From Pseudobutyrivibrio sp. 49 (GTDB lineage Bacteria; Bacillota; Clostridia; Lachnospirales; Lachnospiraceae), in the NCBI RefSeq assembly GCF_900100545.1, contig NZ_FNDP01000017.1, positions 1-64,000 of the forward strand: a DNA stretch of 64,000 nucleotides, in the 5' to 3' direction. The translations under genes and the position numbers were made by a program. The notes beneath the pieces are model-generated. The model worked only from the letters and a program-made list of their open reading frames with translations, made no database searches and was not told where the DNA came from. This document shows positions 33,745-41,574 of the stretch, in pieces; within the stretch, counting starts at the first letter, position 1, and every line of letters begins with the position of its first letter.

Positions 33745-33861
33745 GCGCTTATTTCAACGGAATGAAGTTGGAATAGGCGCTTTTTTAGTCTCTAGCATCA
33801 CCGCTCGGACCTTTCTGGAGAGCGGCGCAGCTTTGACTGACAGATGAGCTGCAGAAAGGAG
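33745..33861 (+). promoter_or_regulatory. Conserved structured leader of the 405-aa family (IE-C copy)
   Basis: A terminator-like hairpin (33,745-33,758 with 33,767-33,780, then T6), a second hairpin (33,801-33,806 with 33,820-33,825) with CCTTTCTG in its loop, and a third (33,827-33,832 with 33,847-33,852) abutting the ribosome site AGAAAGGAG. Compared with IE-B, the third stem has changed A-U to G-C on both sides and U-G to U-A, while its loop is kept. Confidence 0.7.
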
Positions 33862-33865
33862 TTTT

Positions 33866-35080
33866 ATGGAAATAGAAAGTTCAGTATCAAGCTATATTTC
33901 AAGTATAAGCGCTGCTTATAAACAGACTTATAGTAAAACAAGTAAAGTAGATTCGCAGATAAGTATATCTTCTGAAGAATCTATTACTAGTGATCCATTA
34001 GCGTATTACAAGGATTTATGTAGTAAGTATCCACATATTTCGTTTCGTTTGGAAGACTACGCTACTGGAGCAAATGTTAGTGGATGTTTTCTAGGGTATA
34101 ACAATAGCATGAACCAAGTAGGTGAGAATTTTGGAGAAATGGGTCAATGTAGTATACAGATCGATGTGAGCGTTATCAAAAAAATGATGCAAGACCAACA
34201 ATATGCAGAAAACGTACATGGGTGGATTCAGTCATTTGAACAGAATTACGGTTCTCATGCTACTGATGTTACTAGTCACGGAAATAGTAATTTTTGTTTT
34301 ACTATAGATGACTTTGGAGAAGGTATTCAAACAGGACGCCTTTGTGCAAATTCTTCTTTTTCAACAGAGGAAGAAGTTAAAAGAATGTGGGCCAATGAAG
34401 ATTATCAAAAATCGGTAGGTCAACTTTTCGAAAAACAGAAAGCTGACCTTATAGATATCTATCTAAAAATGACGGAAAACTGCATACTTAAGATGAAGGA
34501 GCTAACTTCGTCAGAAATAATTGAAAAAAAGGAACAAGCAGAGGATATTGCAGCAATCACAAGCAAATATAATGAAGAAGAAAACGCTGACAGAAAGGTT
34601 GTAGGTTTTACAACATTTCCTGTAGCAGAACACGTCAAGGCTGGCGTTTTTGCATTCTTGCCATCTGAATCTACTTCAGAAGACCCTATTATTCAGATAG
34701 AATACAAAGGTAGTGATGGAGAGAAGAAAATAATTGACGTTCATGTTAATGATATTGATGTCGAATCAGCTTCAGACATGGAAATGTTTGCATATTTGAC
34801 TTATCAGGGATTAATAGGAAATAAAATCCCAAATGCATTAAACAATTATGACGCATATCAACGAATGAAATTTAGTGATGGTGATTATTACTACCATGAT
34901 TATCAAAATGGAGAAAGTAGATTCCTTGATGAAAAAATCAATACAAGTGAAATGATTCAGCGAGTTTTATCTTGGATGAAAAACATAAATCATCCCGATG
35001 CTCAGATGCATGCTAGAATGTGCGAAGACTTATTAGAAATGCTGAATCCTGTAAATGATACTCTCGAGAATTACGTTTAG
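33866..35080 (+). CDS. Protein of a duplicated family of about 405 aa, unknown function (IE-C copy)
   Basis: A 404-aa homologue of 10,017-11,234. The central and C-terminal parts are nearly unchanged (for example YLGYNNSMNQVGENFGEMGQ-like and GVFAFLPSEST), while the N-terminal 50 and last 10 residues vary. Conservation beside an otherwise different cargo argues for selection. No domain recognised. In both elements it lies on the tRNA-distal side, with the same leader. Confidence 0.8.
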   Translation: MEIESSVSSYISSISAAYKQTYSKTSKVDSQISISSEESITSDPLAYYKDLCSKYPHISFRLEDYATGANVSGCFLGYNNSMNQVGENFGEMGQCSIQIDVSVIKKMMQDQQYAENVHGWIQSFEQNYGSHATDVTSHGNSNFCFTIDDFGEGIQTGRLCANSSFSTEEEVKRMWANEDYQKSVGQLFEKQKADLIDIYLKMTENCILKMKELTSSEIIEKKEQAEDIAAITSKYNEEENADRKVVGFTTFPVAEHVKAGVFAFLPSESTSEDPIIQIEYKGSDGEKKIIDVHVNDIDVESASDMEMFAYLTYQGLIGNKIPNALNNYDAYQRMKFSDGDYYYHDYQNGESRFLDEKINTSEMIQRVLSWMKNINHPDAQMHARMCEDLLEMLNPVNDTLENYV

Positions 35081-35115
35081 AGTGCGGATTAATTCTCGGC
35101 TAGAAATTGACAATA

Positions 35116-35152
35116 GAAAGGGCTTGCTCATTGAGAACAAGCCCTTTCTATT
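35116..35152. terminator. Terminator
   Basis: An 11-bp stem (GAAAGGGCTTG with CAAGCCCTTTC), then TATTT. It ends the 405-aa gene and may also serve the convergent lipoprotein relic. Confidence 0.85.
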
Positions 35153-35210
35153 TAAGGTATATATGTTACAGTTTCGAAACAGAAATGATTATTATTTTCA
35201 ATAATTCTAG

Positions 35211-35665
35211 CTATTGTTTATAGTATTCTTCTATGCCATGAAATTCCTCCACAGTAAGGCAATCATCATTTAATTCAAAGGGATGTTTACCATCATTTAT
35301 CATAATAAATTTGTTTTCAGCATCCCAAGTGAAATTGATTGTATCTTGTCCATCATAAACGCCAGTTCCATCAGAATTGAATGTATAAGAAACCTCGTAA
35401 GAAACCTCTTCGCCTTCAATCTCTTCAGTAAATGTAGCAGAATACGTTCCATCTGGACCATCTAAGAATTTCGCATCTTCTGATTGTTCTGAATCACTGG
35501 TCTGTGATGTTTCAGAAGTATCATCTTCAATATCTGTTGTATTTTTTCATCTACAACTACATCTTCAGTTGGATTGTCAGGAATCTGACTCTCTTTTGTA
35601 TCAGTGCCGCATCCCACTAATCCAAGTGTAAGTATCATACATACTAACAACAATTTTTGTTTCAT
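35211..35665 (-). pseudogene. Lipoprotein gene with a one-base frameshift in an A-run
   Basis: It starts with a clear lipoprotein signal (LGLVGCG lipobox, Cys at about residue 19). After about codon 42 the frame is lost at a run of six A (minus strand, about 35,542-35,547). One extra base would join it to a frame continuing to TAG at 35,211, with an acidic linker (TSETSQTSDSEQSED) and a globular end (DGTYSATFTEEI... GIEEYYKQ). The full protein would be about 151 aa. It could be a true mutation, slippage or a read error. Confidence 0.7.
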
Positions 35666-35754
35666 TGATTATCCTCCTCGTAATTACTGATATCAACGTG
35701 AGCCATCAGCATCACCTAGTATTTTTAAAATATTATGAAACTAAAAGGAACCAT

Positions 35755-36876
35755 TTAGTCAAGTGGTACATAATTCCACTCAGCTTCTGGGTCATATGGT
35801 AATGTCTCCACTGGTGAAGTAGAACTTACTATATACTCATCAGTTGATTCCTCTAAAGAATCGTCTAATGCCACCTCTTTATGTGGATCAGAATCAAGTA
35901 CAAACTCTGGCTTTATAGTCCATTTATTTTCTTTATCTAATGTTAAGTGAAGCACACCATATCCAAAGGTATCAGAATGACCATATGCACCTGAAATATA
36001 GTATTTTACAAGTAATTCTCCGTTGTCTGTCACTACAAAGCCACTTGCACAGTCAGATTTCGAATCATAGGCACTCATTACGGTTCCTTCTATATTTGAT
36101 ATATCATAGTATTCACTAGACCCTAATTTATAATATATTTCCTTTACATTTTCCTTGGTAAAATCGACTAATACTTCGTCATTATAGCTTATAGTTGCAG
36201 CACCCTCATTCCAATCTATATCAAAAGGAGTGGCGTATTTATCTTCTTGATATATCAGCTCTTCCCCATCTGAAGAATATACATGTGGGAAATATCCACC
36301 ATCCCCGCCATTACATTCTAACTGTTCCACGACTATCTTTTCGTTTTTTCCATCAGTGTTTAAATCACATTTTACGGTATACCCATCTTTCATTGATTCA
36401 TGCTCGTGGGAATCGATGAAGTAAGATGATATGTAATTCATAGAACCGCTATTTATAATAGATATAATCGCAGATAAATCACCATCGATAGTCTTATATT
36501 GCTTACCGCCAACTGCGATTGTAGATATAGCTATTCCTAAAGGTTCTGTTCTATCTTCAAAAACTAAGTTAATAGAATAGAAACCTTTTTTATAATCGTT
36601 TGAATCTATTTCTTCATAAGTACAAGAATTTAATGTATCTTGAATTATAGAAAGCGCCTGTTCATTGGTGAAAACAGTTTTTCTTTCATTAAATTCAAAA
36701 TACTCGACAGACGAGAGTTTTCCATCAAAATGCTCAAAGAATTCAGCATTTGTTGGACTATTAGTTTCTTCTGATGATGTAACAGTAGAATCTTTGTCAG
36801 CGCCACAGGCTATTGTATTCAGGCACATCATAACCACCAATAAGCCTATGGTCCCCCGTTTGATTTTTCTTAACAT
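35755..36876 (-). CDS. Lipoprotein, unknown function
   Basis: A 373-aa protein. Signal with lipobox NTIACG (Cys at about residue 24). The mature part is Asp/Tyr-rich, with a KCDLNTDGKNEKIVVEQL segment like an FG-GAP/dockerin-type calcium loop, and a beta-rich C-terminus. Acidic tail. Part of IE-C cargo and the last gene before its distal end; it may protect or modify the host surface. No family recognised. Confidence 0.65.
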   Translation of the reverse strand: MLRKIKRGTIGLLVVMMCLNTIACGADKDSTVTSSEETNSPTNAEFFEHFDGKLSSVEYFEFNERKTVFTNEQALSIIQDTLNSCTYEEIDSNDYKKGFYSINLVFEDRTEPLGIAISTIAVGGKQYKTIDGDLSAIISIINSGSMNYISSYFIDSHEHESMKDGYTVKCDLNTDGKNEKIVVEQLECNGGDGGYFPHVYSSDGEELIYQEDKYATPFDIDWNEGAATISYNDEVLVDFTKENVKEIYYKLGSSEYYDISNIEGTVMSAYDSKSDCASGFVVTDNGELLVKYYISGAYGHSDTFGYGVLHLTLDKENKWTIKPEFVLDSDPHKEVALDDSLEESTDEYIVSSTSPVETLPYDPEAEWNYVPLD

Positions 36877-37026
36877 TATTTTGTTTCCCCTTAGTATGTG
36901 CAGATTTTACAGGCACGTTTATTCTCTTGATTATTATATACCACAATTGTGCCGCAAATGTCTATAATTGAGCTTATGGTATTATCCATTATGATTACAC
37001 TTTACGCCATAGATTAAATAATAAAA

Positions 37027-37044
37027 GGGGTACAAATCGGGTAC
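37027..37044 (+). repeat. IE-C arm-type repeat, distal end
   Basis: Two GGGTAC motifs (37,028-37,033 and 37,039-37,044), 11 bp apart, 60 bp inside the distal att. Nothing else is recognised between 36,877 and 37,104. Confidence 0.6.
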
Positions 37045-37104
37045 AAATAAAAATGACAGTCCTGCAAACCTCCTTTTTACTAGTTTTTTCGAACACGCCC
37101 AATA

Positions 37105-37123
37105 TTCGAGTCCCGTCTCGCGC
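37105..37123 (+). repeat. Attachment-site copy: IE-C distal end
   Basis: A 19-bp copy of the tRNA-Gly 3' end in plus orientation, matching 27,290-27,308. It is followed by T7 as in a terminator. It is also the proximal end of relic IE-D. Confidence 0.85.
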
Positions 37124-37223
37124 TTTTTTTGTTTTTTAATTCCTATGAAATCAAGCTTCATAGGACTTTTTCTTTTTTATCTTCGTATAAAATCATTAAA
37201 ATTTCGGACAACCTATGGGCAAC

Positions 37224-37376
37224 CTACGCGTTCAATAAATTTCTGATTTCTTCATCCACACCTATACGTGCATATGAATAGTGACGTAGATTTGTTTCTA
37301 CACTATGCCCGAGTAGTCTTGCTCTATCTGCGACAGGTATTCCCTTTGGAATGAGTATATTTGAATTAAGGCTCAT
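37224..37376 (-). pseudogene. Integrase C-terminal remnant
   Basis: 50 codons plus stop, almost identical at protein level to the end of the IE-A integrase (residues 390-439), including LLGHS and the Tyr of RHYSYA. It is truncated exactly before the HxxR segment. Confidence 0.9.
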
Positions 37377-37576
37377 TATACATATAGATAAGAGTAAATA
37401 AGAGTAGAAAATGTCAAAAATCGTTTTATTTATCAGGTTTGTTTGGGGTGTAAATTATGAAATTTCATATTTTTTATTCTAAATTTCGATAAAAAACTGA
37501 GATAGTAATTGAAGAATTTTATGATATAATGATGAACGTTGCCACCCCTAGACAGGCACAGGAAGGGGGTGTTAGC

Positions 37577-37684
37577 TTGGAGATAATAATCTCATTTCTA
37601 ATTTCTGTTATGGCAAGTATAGCTGCCTACTATATTTGCAAATGGCTTGACAGAAATGACGATGGCAATGAGCCTAAGGACTAA
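37577..37684 (+). CDS. Fst/Ldr-like type I toxin peptide, copy 2
   Basis: A 35-aa peptide starting at TTG 37,577: ISFLISVMASIAAYYICKW membrane segment and a charged tail (LDRNDDGNEPKD). Extended -10 box TGATATAAT ends at 37,530. The leader pairs CACCCC (37,543-37,548) with GGGGTG (37,566-37,571), covering the ribosome site. The start region 37,584-37,599 is repeated exactly at 37,759-37,774 in the antitoxin gene. Homologous to 784-885. Confidence 0.7.
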   Translation: MEIIISFLISVMASIAAYYICKWLDRNDDGNEPKD

Positions 37685-37708
37685 GCCACCTTGACCAAAA
37701 CGGCATAG

Positions 37709-37740
37709 AAAAAGCTAGGAGCTGCCACTCCTAGCTTTTT
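37709..37740. terminator. Shared bidirectional terminator of TA copy 2
   Basis: The same GCTAGGAG/CTCCTAGC stem as copy 1, with A- and T-runs on either side. Confidence 0.85.
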
Positions 37741-37780
37741 TGTTAGCTTGTTATGAGCTAATAATCTCATTTCTTTGCCT
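37709..37780 (-). ncRNA. Antisense antitoxin RNA (RNA II-like), copy 2
   Basis: Promoter on the minus strand: TTGACT (37,809-37,814) and TATAAT (37,787-37,792), 16 bp apart. The RNA carries the complement of TAATAATCTCATTTCT, giving 16 consecutive pairs with the toxin mRNA start. Compared with copy 1, one pair changes from C-G to U-A on both strands of the duplex. Confidence 0.7.
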
Positions 37781-37908
37781 ATGTTTATTATATCAACTAT
37801 TTCTAAATAGTCAACTGAATGGATTTTTACTGTTTAAATCCTAATGACAATAATATTTTATATTCTTTCCTTATATAATACAACCAATTTTTGAAAGGAC
37901 AACCAAAA

Positions 37909-37936
37909 GGGGTACAACTGGGGTACATTCGTTGTT
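37909..37936 (+). repeat. IE-C-type arm block at the edge of a truncated gene
   Basis: Third copy of the GGGGTACA pair plus ATTCGTTGTT block. The native-looking gene fragment 37,937-38,196 begins right at its end, so it marks the right boundary of the element cluster. Confidence 0.6.
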
Positions 37937-38196
37937 TTCATTGCACTGTACCTCAAGCTTCGTCCGTCAGCAGTCTGAACGGTGCCTTGGCTTGCAAAGG
38001 TTGTATTTTCATATTCTAGATGGGTTCCTTCTGTAGCCGTTATTTTCTGCCAAACTTGAGTCCTAGAAACTGACTCAGCTGAAGACAGATTTAAGGTATT
38101 CTGACTGATTCCATTTACACTGAAGCTAACGCCATCTGAATTATTATCACATCCACCAAGTACTCCCTTTTGCACCTCCATATGCCTAGTCTTCAT
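37937..38196 (-). pseudogene. Truncated chromosomal gene at the island boundary
   Basis: From about 38,196 the minus strand encodes GISQNTLNLSSAESVSRTQV, then a WQKITATEGTHLEYENTTFA segment and TVQTADGRSLRYSAM. This resembles N-terminal parts of Lachnospiraceae proteins of unknown function whose homologues, from memory, continue much further. Here the frame runs into arm-repeat sequence at 37,936 and ends in unrelated codons at 37,858. I infer a gene cut by the element cluster. Confidence 0.5.
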
Positions 38197-38246
38197 TCTT
38201 AATATCGGAATGTTTTATAGAAATATAACTTTATAAAATAAAAAAA

Positions 38247-38277
38247 TGCTTCCCACAACTGATTGTTGCAGGAAGCA
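38247..38277 (-). terminator. Terminator of the sigma/anti-sigma operon
   Basis: A 7-bp outer stem (TGCTTCC/GGAAGCA) with an inner CAAC/GTTG pairing, followed on the minus strand by a T-run. Confidence 0.8.
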
Positions 38278-38299
38278 CAATGAATAGATATTAGAGGTG

Positions 38300-39298
38300 T
38301 TATTTCAGTGTCAAAGTTGCCATATTTCCATTAATATCCCTTATTTCAACTGATTTGACTGTATTGGGATCAATGATGTTGTTAAATTCCACAGAGAAAA
38401 TAGCATTATTATTTAATCCATCAATATTGTTTAAGCTATCTAAATCTTCGCAATTAATAATCTTTCCATCATCAAGAGTGAGACTTGCAATATATGGTAC
38501 TGGGGATTCTCTTTCGTCGAGCCATCTTTCTAAAACATCCTCAGATATGTTATATCTTATCTCAGCAGAGATAGGACTGATTTTAATTGATGCAGCCTCG
38601 CAATTAAAATCAGAAAGTGATTGATTTAAATCAATGACCTTAGCATTGCTTACTTCAGGAATAGGTAAATCAAATGTCCACTTACCACCTAAACTTTTCT
38701 CAGATGAATCAAAATTCACAACCGAAAAGTCACTTAATTCTAAATGCAAAGTTTTACCAGTTAAGGTAATTCCGGAATCAATTGAATCTGTTCCATCAAT
38801 AATGAACATCAATTCATCATCCTTGATTCCCATGCTATAGCCTAAGGTATTACCTTCATAGCCTTGTATATATACTTCATCAATGTTTATATTAGGCTCT
38901 GCATCATTATTAAGCTCAATGCCTGAGTATTTTACTGCAAGATTAATCTTATTATCATCAGCCACAATTGCTACTGGTGTAAGAGTAATTCCATTATCAG
39001 TAATAGCATATTTTGAATAATCATCGCTCTCTGAAAAAATAATAGCCTGTCCCTGATTTGTAAGTGACTGTTGCTCATCATCAGTAGCATTAAAATAACT
39101 ACTCAAACCTTTTCCCCAGAAGTGATGAATTGCAGCTGTTGCAGTGATTGTTGTCAAAAGAATTAAGCATATGCAGGCAGCCATTGAAAATCGTTTATTG
39201 AATTTTACAACCTTATTGCCGGCATGATATCTTGCACACTGTGTAATTAAAACATCATCTACACCATTAAATGCTAAAAATAAGTTTTCTTTTTTCAT
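38300..39298 (-). CDS. Anti-sigma factor-like membrane protein (DUF4179 type)
   Basis: A 332-aa protein. A cytosolic N-terminus of about 37 residues, one membrane helix (about 38-58, AACICLILLTTITATAAI) and a long outer domain of beta character, as in the DUF4179/RsiV-like regulators that follow ECF sigma genes in Firmicutes. Its start overlaps the sigma-gene stop by 4 bp, so the two are coupled. It presumably holds the sigma factor until an outside stress signal. Confidence 0.75.
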   Translation of the reverse strand: MKKENLFLAFNGVDDVLITQCARYHAGNKVVKFNKRFSMAACICLILLTTITATAAIHHFWGKGLSSYFNATDDEQQSLTNQGQAIIFSESDDYSKYAITDNGITLTPVAIVADDNKINLAVKYSGIELNNDAEPNINIDEVYIQGYEGNTLGYSMGIKDDELMFIIDGTDSIDSGITLTGKTLHLELSDFSVVNFDSSEKSLGGKWTFDLPIPEVSNAKVIDLNQSLSDFNCEAASIKISPISAEIRYNISEDVLERWLDERESPVPYIASLTLDDGKIINCEDLDSLNNIDGLNNNAIFSVEFNNIIDPNTVKSVEIRDINGNMATLTLK

Positions 39299-39858
39299 GA
39301 TACCAAATAGCCCTCCTTTACCAAACGTGTTTGAAGCTTCGTTCTCAACCTACTAAGTGTTACTGAAACATTGTTCTTTGATATACCATATTTCTTTGAA
39401 ATGTCTGTAATATCTTCTACATAGAAATATCTGCTGAGAAAGATATATGCCTCCCTCTCTGGAAGCGCCCTAACAAAATCTGCTACTATGTTCTCAAGCT
39501 CTTTGCCTAAAATGGACTGTTCGACACCATTTGATGCAGGAATACATTCCTCTAGTTCATCCAGTATCTCATGCATTGTGCCATTTCCACGTTTTTTACT
39601 TCGAATTGCTCTATATTTGTCAAAAGCAAGTTCTCTAGTAATTTTGGCTAAAAAGGCTTTTAAGACTCTTGGTCGCGTAGGTGGGATTCTATCCCAAGTC
39701 TTCAAATAAGTATCATTTAAACATTCCTCAGCATCTAATTCATCATTAAGGATATTTTCAGCAATTGACTCCAAATAATTTCCATATTTAGAATCAGTTT
39801 CTTCTATAGCTCTTTCATTTCGTTTGAAATACAGCTCAATTATTTCCTCGTCTTTCAT
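39295..39858 (-). CDS. ECF sigma factor
   Basis: A 187-aa protein. Region 2 (about 25-90: LDAEECLNDTYLKTWDRIPP, with ITRELAFDKYR) and region 4 (about 120-180: LPEREAYIFLSRYFYVEDITDISKKYGISKNNVSVTLSRLRTKL). Typical of the sigma factors paired with DUF4179 anti-sigmas. The gene is directly upstream of the anti-sigma gene. The target regulon cannot be seen; no obvious autoregulatory promoter identified. Confidence 0.85.
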   Translation of the reverse strand: MKDEEIIELYFKRNERAIEETDSKYGNYLESIAENILNDELDAEECLNDTYLKTWDRIPPTRPRVLKAFLAKITRELAFDKYRAIRSKKRGNGTMHEILDELEECIPASNGVEQSILGKELENIVADFVRALPEREAYIFLSRYFYVEDITDISKKYGISKNNVSVTLSRLRTKLQTRLVKEGYLVS

Positions 39859-39961
39859 ATATGCCCCCTTTTAGATTTATTTGTAAGCGCCTTACACTTA
39901 TATAGCCGTAAAGTAGCAAAGGATATTACAAAACTTAAAAAAATTATAATCAAATAAGAAT

Positions 39962-39982
39962 GAGCCTCCATAAAGGAGGCTC
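39962..39982 (-). terminator. Terminator of lipoprotein gene
   Basis: An 8-bp stem GAGCCTCC/GGAGGCTC with a short loop, downstream of the minus-strand lipoprotein gene. Confidence 0.7.
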
Positions 39983-40002
39983 GTCTGTTATCGTAACCAT
40001 AA

Positions 40003-40899
40003 TTAATTATCTAATTCAATTTTATAAACGTTAGGAAGAATCGCAGGCAGGACTTCTTCAACACTGCCATCAAACCAAATTCTTACCGAATCCCCTTCAG
40101 AAAAATCAGTCTCTAATGTTGAACCATCAACTACATAGTCTCCATCTGCAAGAGATACAAACATATCATCCATATCTACAAAGGTTACAAGTAACTGTCC
40201 ATCATTTCTAACTTCTTTGATTGTAGCAATAAAATTAGCTACTTCTATAGGAATGGATGAATCTGTTAATTTGGAATCTCTGAAAATATATTTCTCTCCA
40301 TCAATATCAACGACTATTTGGCCTTCAGTACTATATTGATAATTATATCCGGTACCAAAATTAGATTGGTTATTTTCAGTAGGTGTATCTTTGGAATCAA
40401 GAGTTTTATATATGGTGCCATCCATATTCCCACAGCTAATAGCGGAACAAATATAACCCGTATTCTTGTAAACCACATCATTAATCTTGACCAACATAGG
40501 ATACTCTGAATTACAGCTATCATTTGAAGTAGTATTATTCCATTCATAATCTGAAGAGATGCCATCTGGAATGTCATCAACATTTTGTTCTCGATAAAGC
40601 ATTGGAACATCCATTTCGCCGGATTCATAGTATTCTATAATCCATTCATCAGAACTAAAATCTTTGTACTCATAGATTTTACCCTTTGAATCATCACCAA
40701 CAAATCCAATTTGCACACCACAATCGGCTGGTGTAACTGATGTAAATGGAACAAAAACTTTATCATCTATCTGTAAGGTCTGAATGCCTTCATTCTCACT
40801 TGCAGTGTAGTTTTGTAAATTGTCGGTAACGGATTTTCCACAGGCTGATAAGCAAAAAAACAACACAGCTATTAAAAATAAAGATTTTGGATTTTTCAT
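40003..40899 (-). CDS. Lipoprotein, unknown function
   Basis: A 298-aa protein. Lipobox FCLSACG (Cys at about residue 20). The middle is acidic, with YEYKDFSSDEWIIEYYESGEMDV-like strands. The last 80 residues (IATIKEVRNDGQLLVTF then FSEGDSVRIWFDGSVEEVLPA) resemble the small beta-barrel found in DUF3221-type lipoproteins. Role unknown. It is separated from the sigma operon by terminators. Confidence 0.7.
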   Translation of the reverse strand: MKNPKSLFLIAVLFFCLSACGKSVTDNLQNYTASENEGIQTLQIDDKVFVPFTSVTPADCGVQIGFVGDDSKGKIYEYKDFSSDEWIIEYYESGEMDVPMLYREQNVDDIPDGISSDYEWNNTTSNDSCNSEYPMLVKINDVVYKNTGYICSAISCGNMDGTIYKTLDSKDTPTENNQSNFGTGYNYQYSTEGQIVVDIDGEKYIFRDSKLTDSSIPIEVANFIATIKEVRNDGQLLVTFVDMDDMFVSLADGDYVVDGSTLETDFSEGDSVRIWFDGSVEEVLPAILPNVYKIELDN

Positions 40900-41160
40900 A
40901 CATAATTTCCCCTCAAGTATTTATTATACTTAAATACTATCATTCTTAAACAAAGTTAACAAAGCTAACTTGCAACTGGACCTCCCAATTCCATAGCAAC
41001 GTATAAGTATAAATAGCTATAATTTATTTTACCATTAAAAAATTTAAATGTTAGTGTCCACTTTACCCACTTTTAATCGTATTATAAGTAGAAGGCCTTC
41101 TAAAATTAAGAAAAAGGGAGCAATATCACATGGATGAGTTTGTTTTAGGATAATGTAGCA

Positions 41161-41300
41161 TTGAATAAAAGAGGATTTGATGTTATATTATATATAAAGA
41201 AAGCACCCATTCCAAAGTGGATGCTCCTGAGAAAATAACTAGTTATGTTCTCAATGAGAACAACAGCCTCTCCCGTTGGCAGACAGGAGAGGCATTTTTA
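41161..41300 (+). ncRNA. Antitoxin RNA (RatA/SR-like) for the Hol_Tox toxin
   Basis: Promoter TTGAAT (41,161-41,166) and TATATT (41,184-41,189), 17 bp apart, then about 100 nt to a terminator (GCCTCTCC/GGAGAGGC, 41,266-41,293, then ATTTTTATTT). The RNA converges with the toxin gene and overlaps its 3' UTR and stop codon, the arrangement of TxpA/RatA and BsrG/SR4. The rest of 40,900-41,160 holds no gene that I can support. Confidence 0.6.
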
Positions 41301-41417
41301 TTTGCGCTTACTATTTCTCTTGTCGAGAAAGTTTAGCAACGCGAGGAGAAAACTACAAGCCGTGAAAGGCAATACTAGGATACCTAGCATTATCATTATG
41401 ATTTCGTAATCGCTCAC
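41298..41417 (-). CDS. Hol_Tox/TxpA-type type I toxin
   Basis: A 39-aa peptide. The GTG at 41,417 lies 6 bases after GGGAGGTG; the much longer frame upstream is not needed. Sequence: VSDYEIIMIMLGILVLPFTA, then CSFLLALLNFLDKRNSKRK. This is the known putative holin-like toxin pattern: short acidic start, one membrane helix, LIDKRN-type basic tail. A promoter TTGTAA/TAGATT (41,548-41,553 and 41,525-41,530 on the minus strand) gives a 5' leader of about 100 nt. The peptide would depolarise the membrane unless blocked by the antisense RNA. Confidence 0.75.
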   Translation of the reverse strand: MSDYEIIMIMLGILVLPFTACSFLLALLNFLDKRNSKRK

Positions 41418-41574
41418 TGGCGCCACCTCCCTTCCGTTAGCATCCAATTGCTCAGATACCATATAGGCTCGGGAGACTACCACCCTGTCATGGGTACTTT
41501 CAGTGCGGATGAACCGCATAGATAAATCTAGCACAAATGTTCTGTTTTTACAATCGAGACGGGCTGCTTCCTTA

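Larger units (their letters stand above)
27290..37123. mobile_element. IE-C: integrative mobilizable element
   Basis: About 9.8 kb between direct copies of the tRNA-Gly 3' end (27,290-27,308 and 37,105-37,123), mirror-oriented to IE-A and IE-B. Paired GGGTAC arm repeats lie inside both ends (27,375-27,391 and 37,027-37,044). The backbone, from the tRNA outward, is integrase, VapE, CHC2 primase, MobV relaxase, hairpin region and XRE regulator. Cargo: the 405-aa family protein, a frameshifted lipoprotein and a lipoprotein. A third arm-like site at 32,439 hints at a composite origin. Confidence 0.85.
37105..37936. mobile_element. IE-D: internally deleted IE-A-like relic
   Basis: After the att copy come GTTGYCC arm repeats (37,204-37,225), the last 50 codons of an IE-A-type integrase (37,224-37,376) and a 20-bp match to IE-A 1,119-1,138. 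Then follow a second Fst-like toxin-antitoxin locus and GGTTGTCC arm sequence matching IE-A 545-560 (about 37,895-37,910). Thus both ends and the TA locus of an IE-A-like element remain, while the middle (about 8 kb in IE-A) is gone. No distal core copy was found. Confidence 0.75.

Noticed and set aside
37858-37936. Last 26 codons of the 112-codon frame at 37,858-38,196 as genuine protein
   Set aside because: They are translated arm-type repeats and IE-D sequence, so the frame is a chance fusion at a junction.
41145-41195. Short ATG frame (MDEFVLG) after the lipoprotein gene
   Set aside because: Stops after seven codons. It has a ribosome-like site but no conserved feature; the stretch is better explained as the promoter of the antisense RNA.
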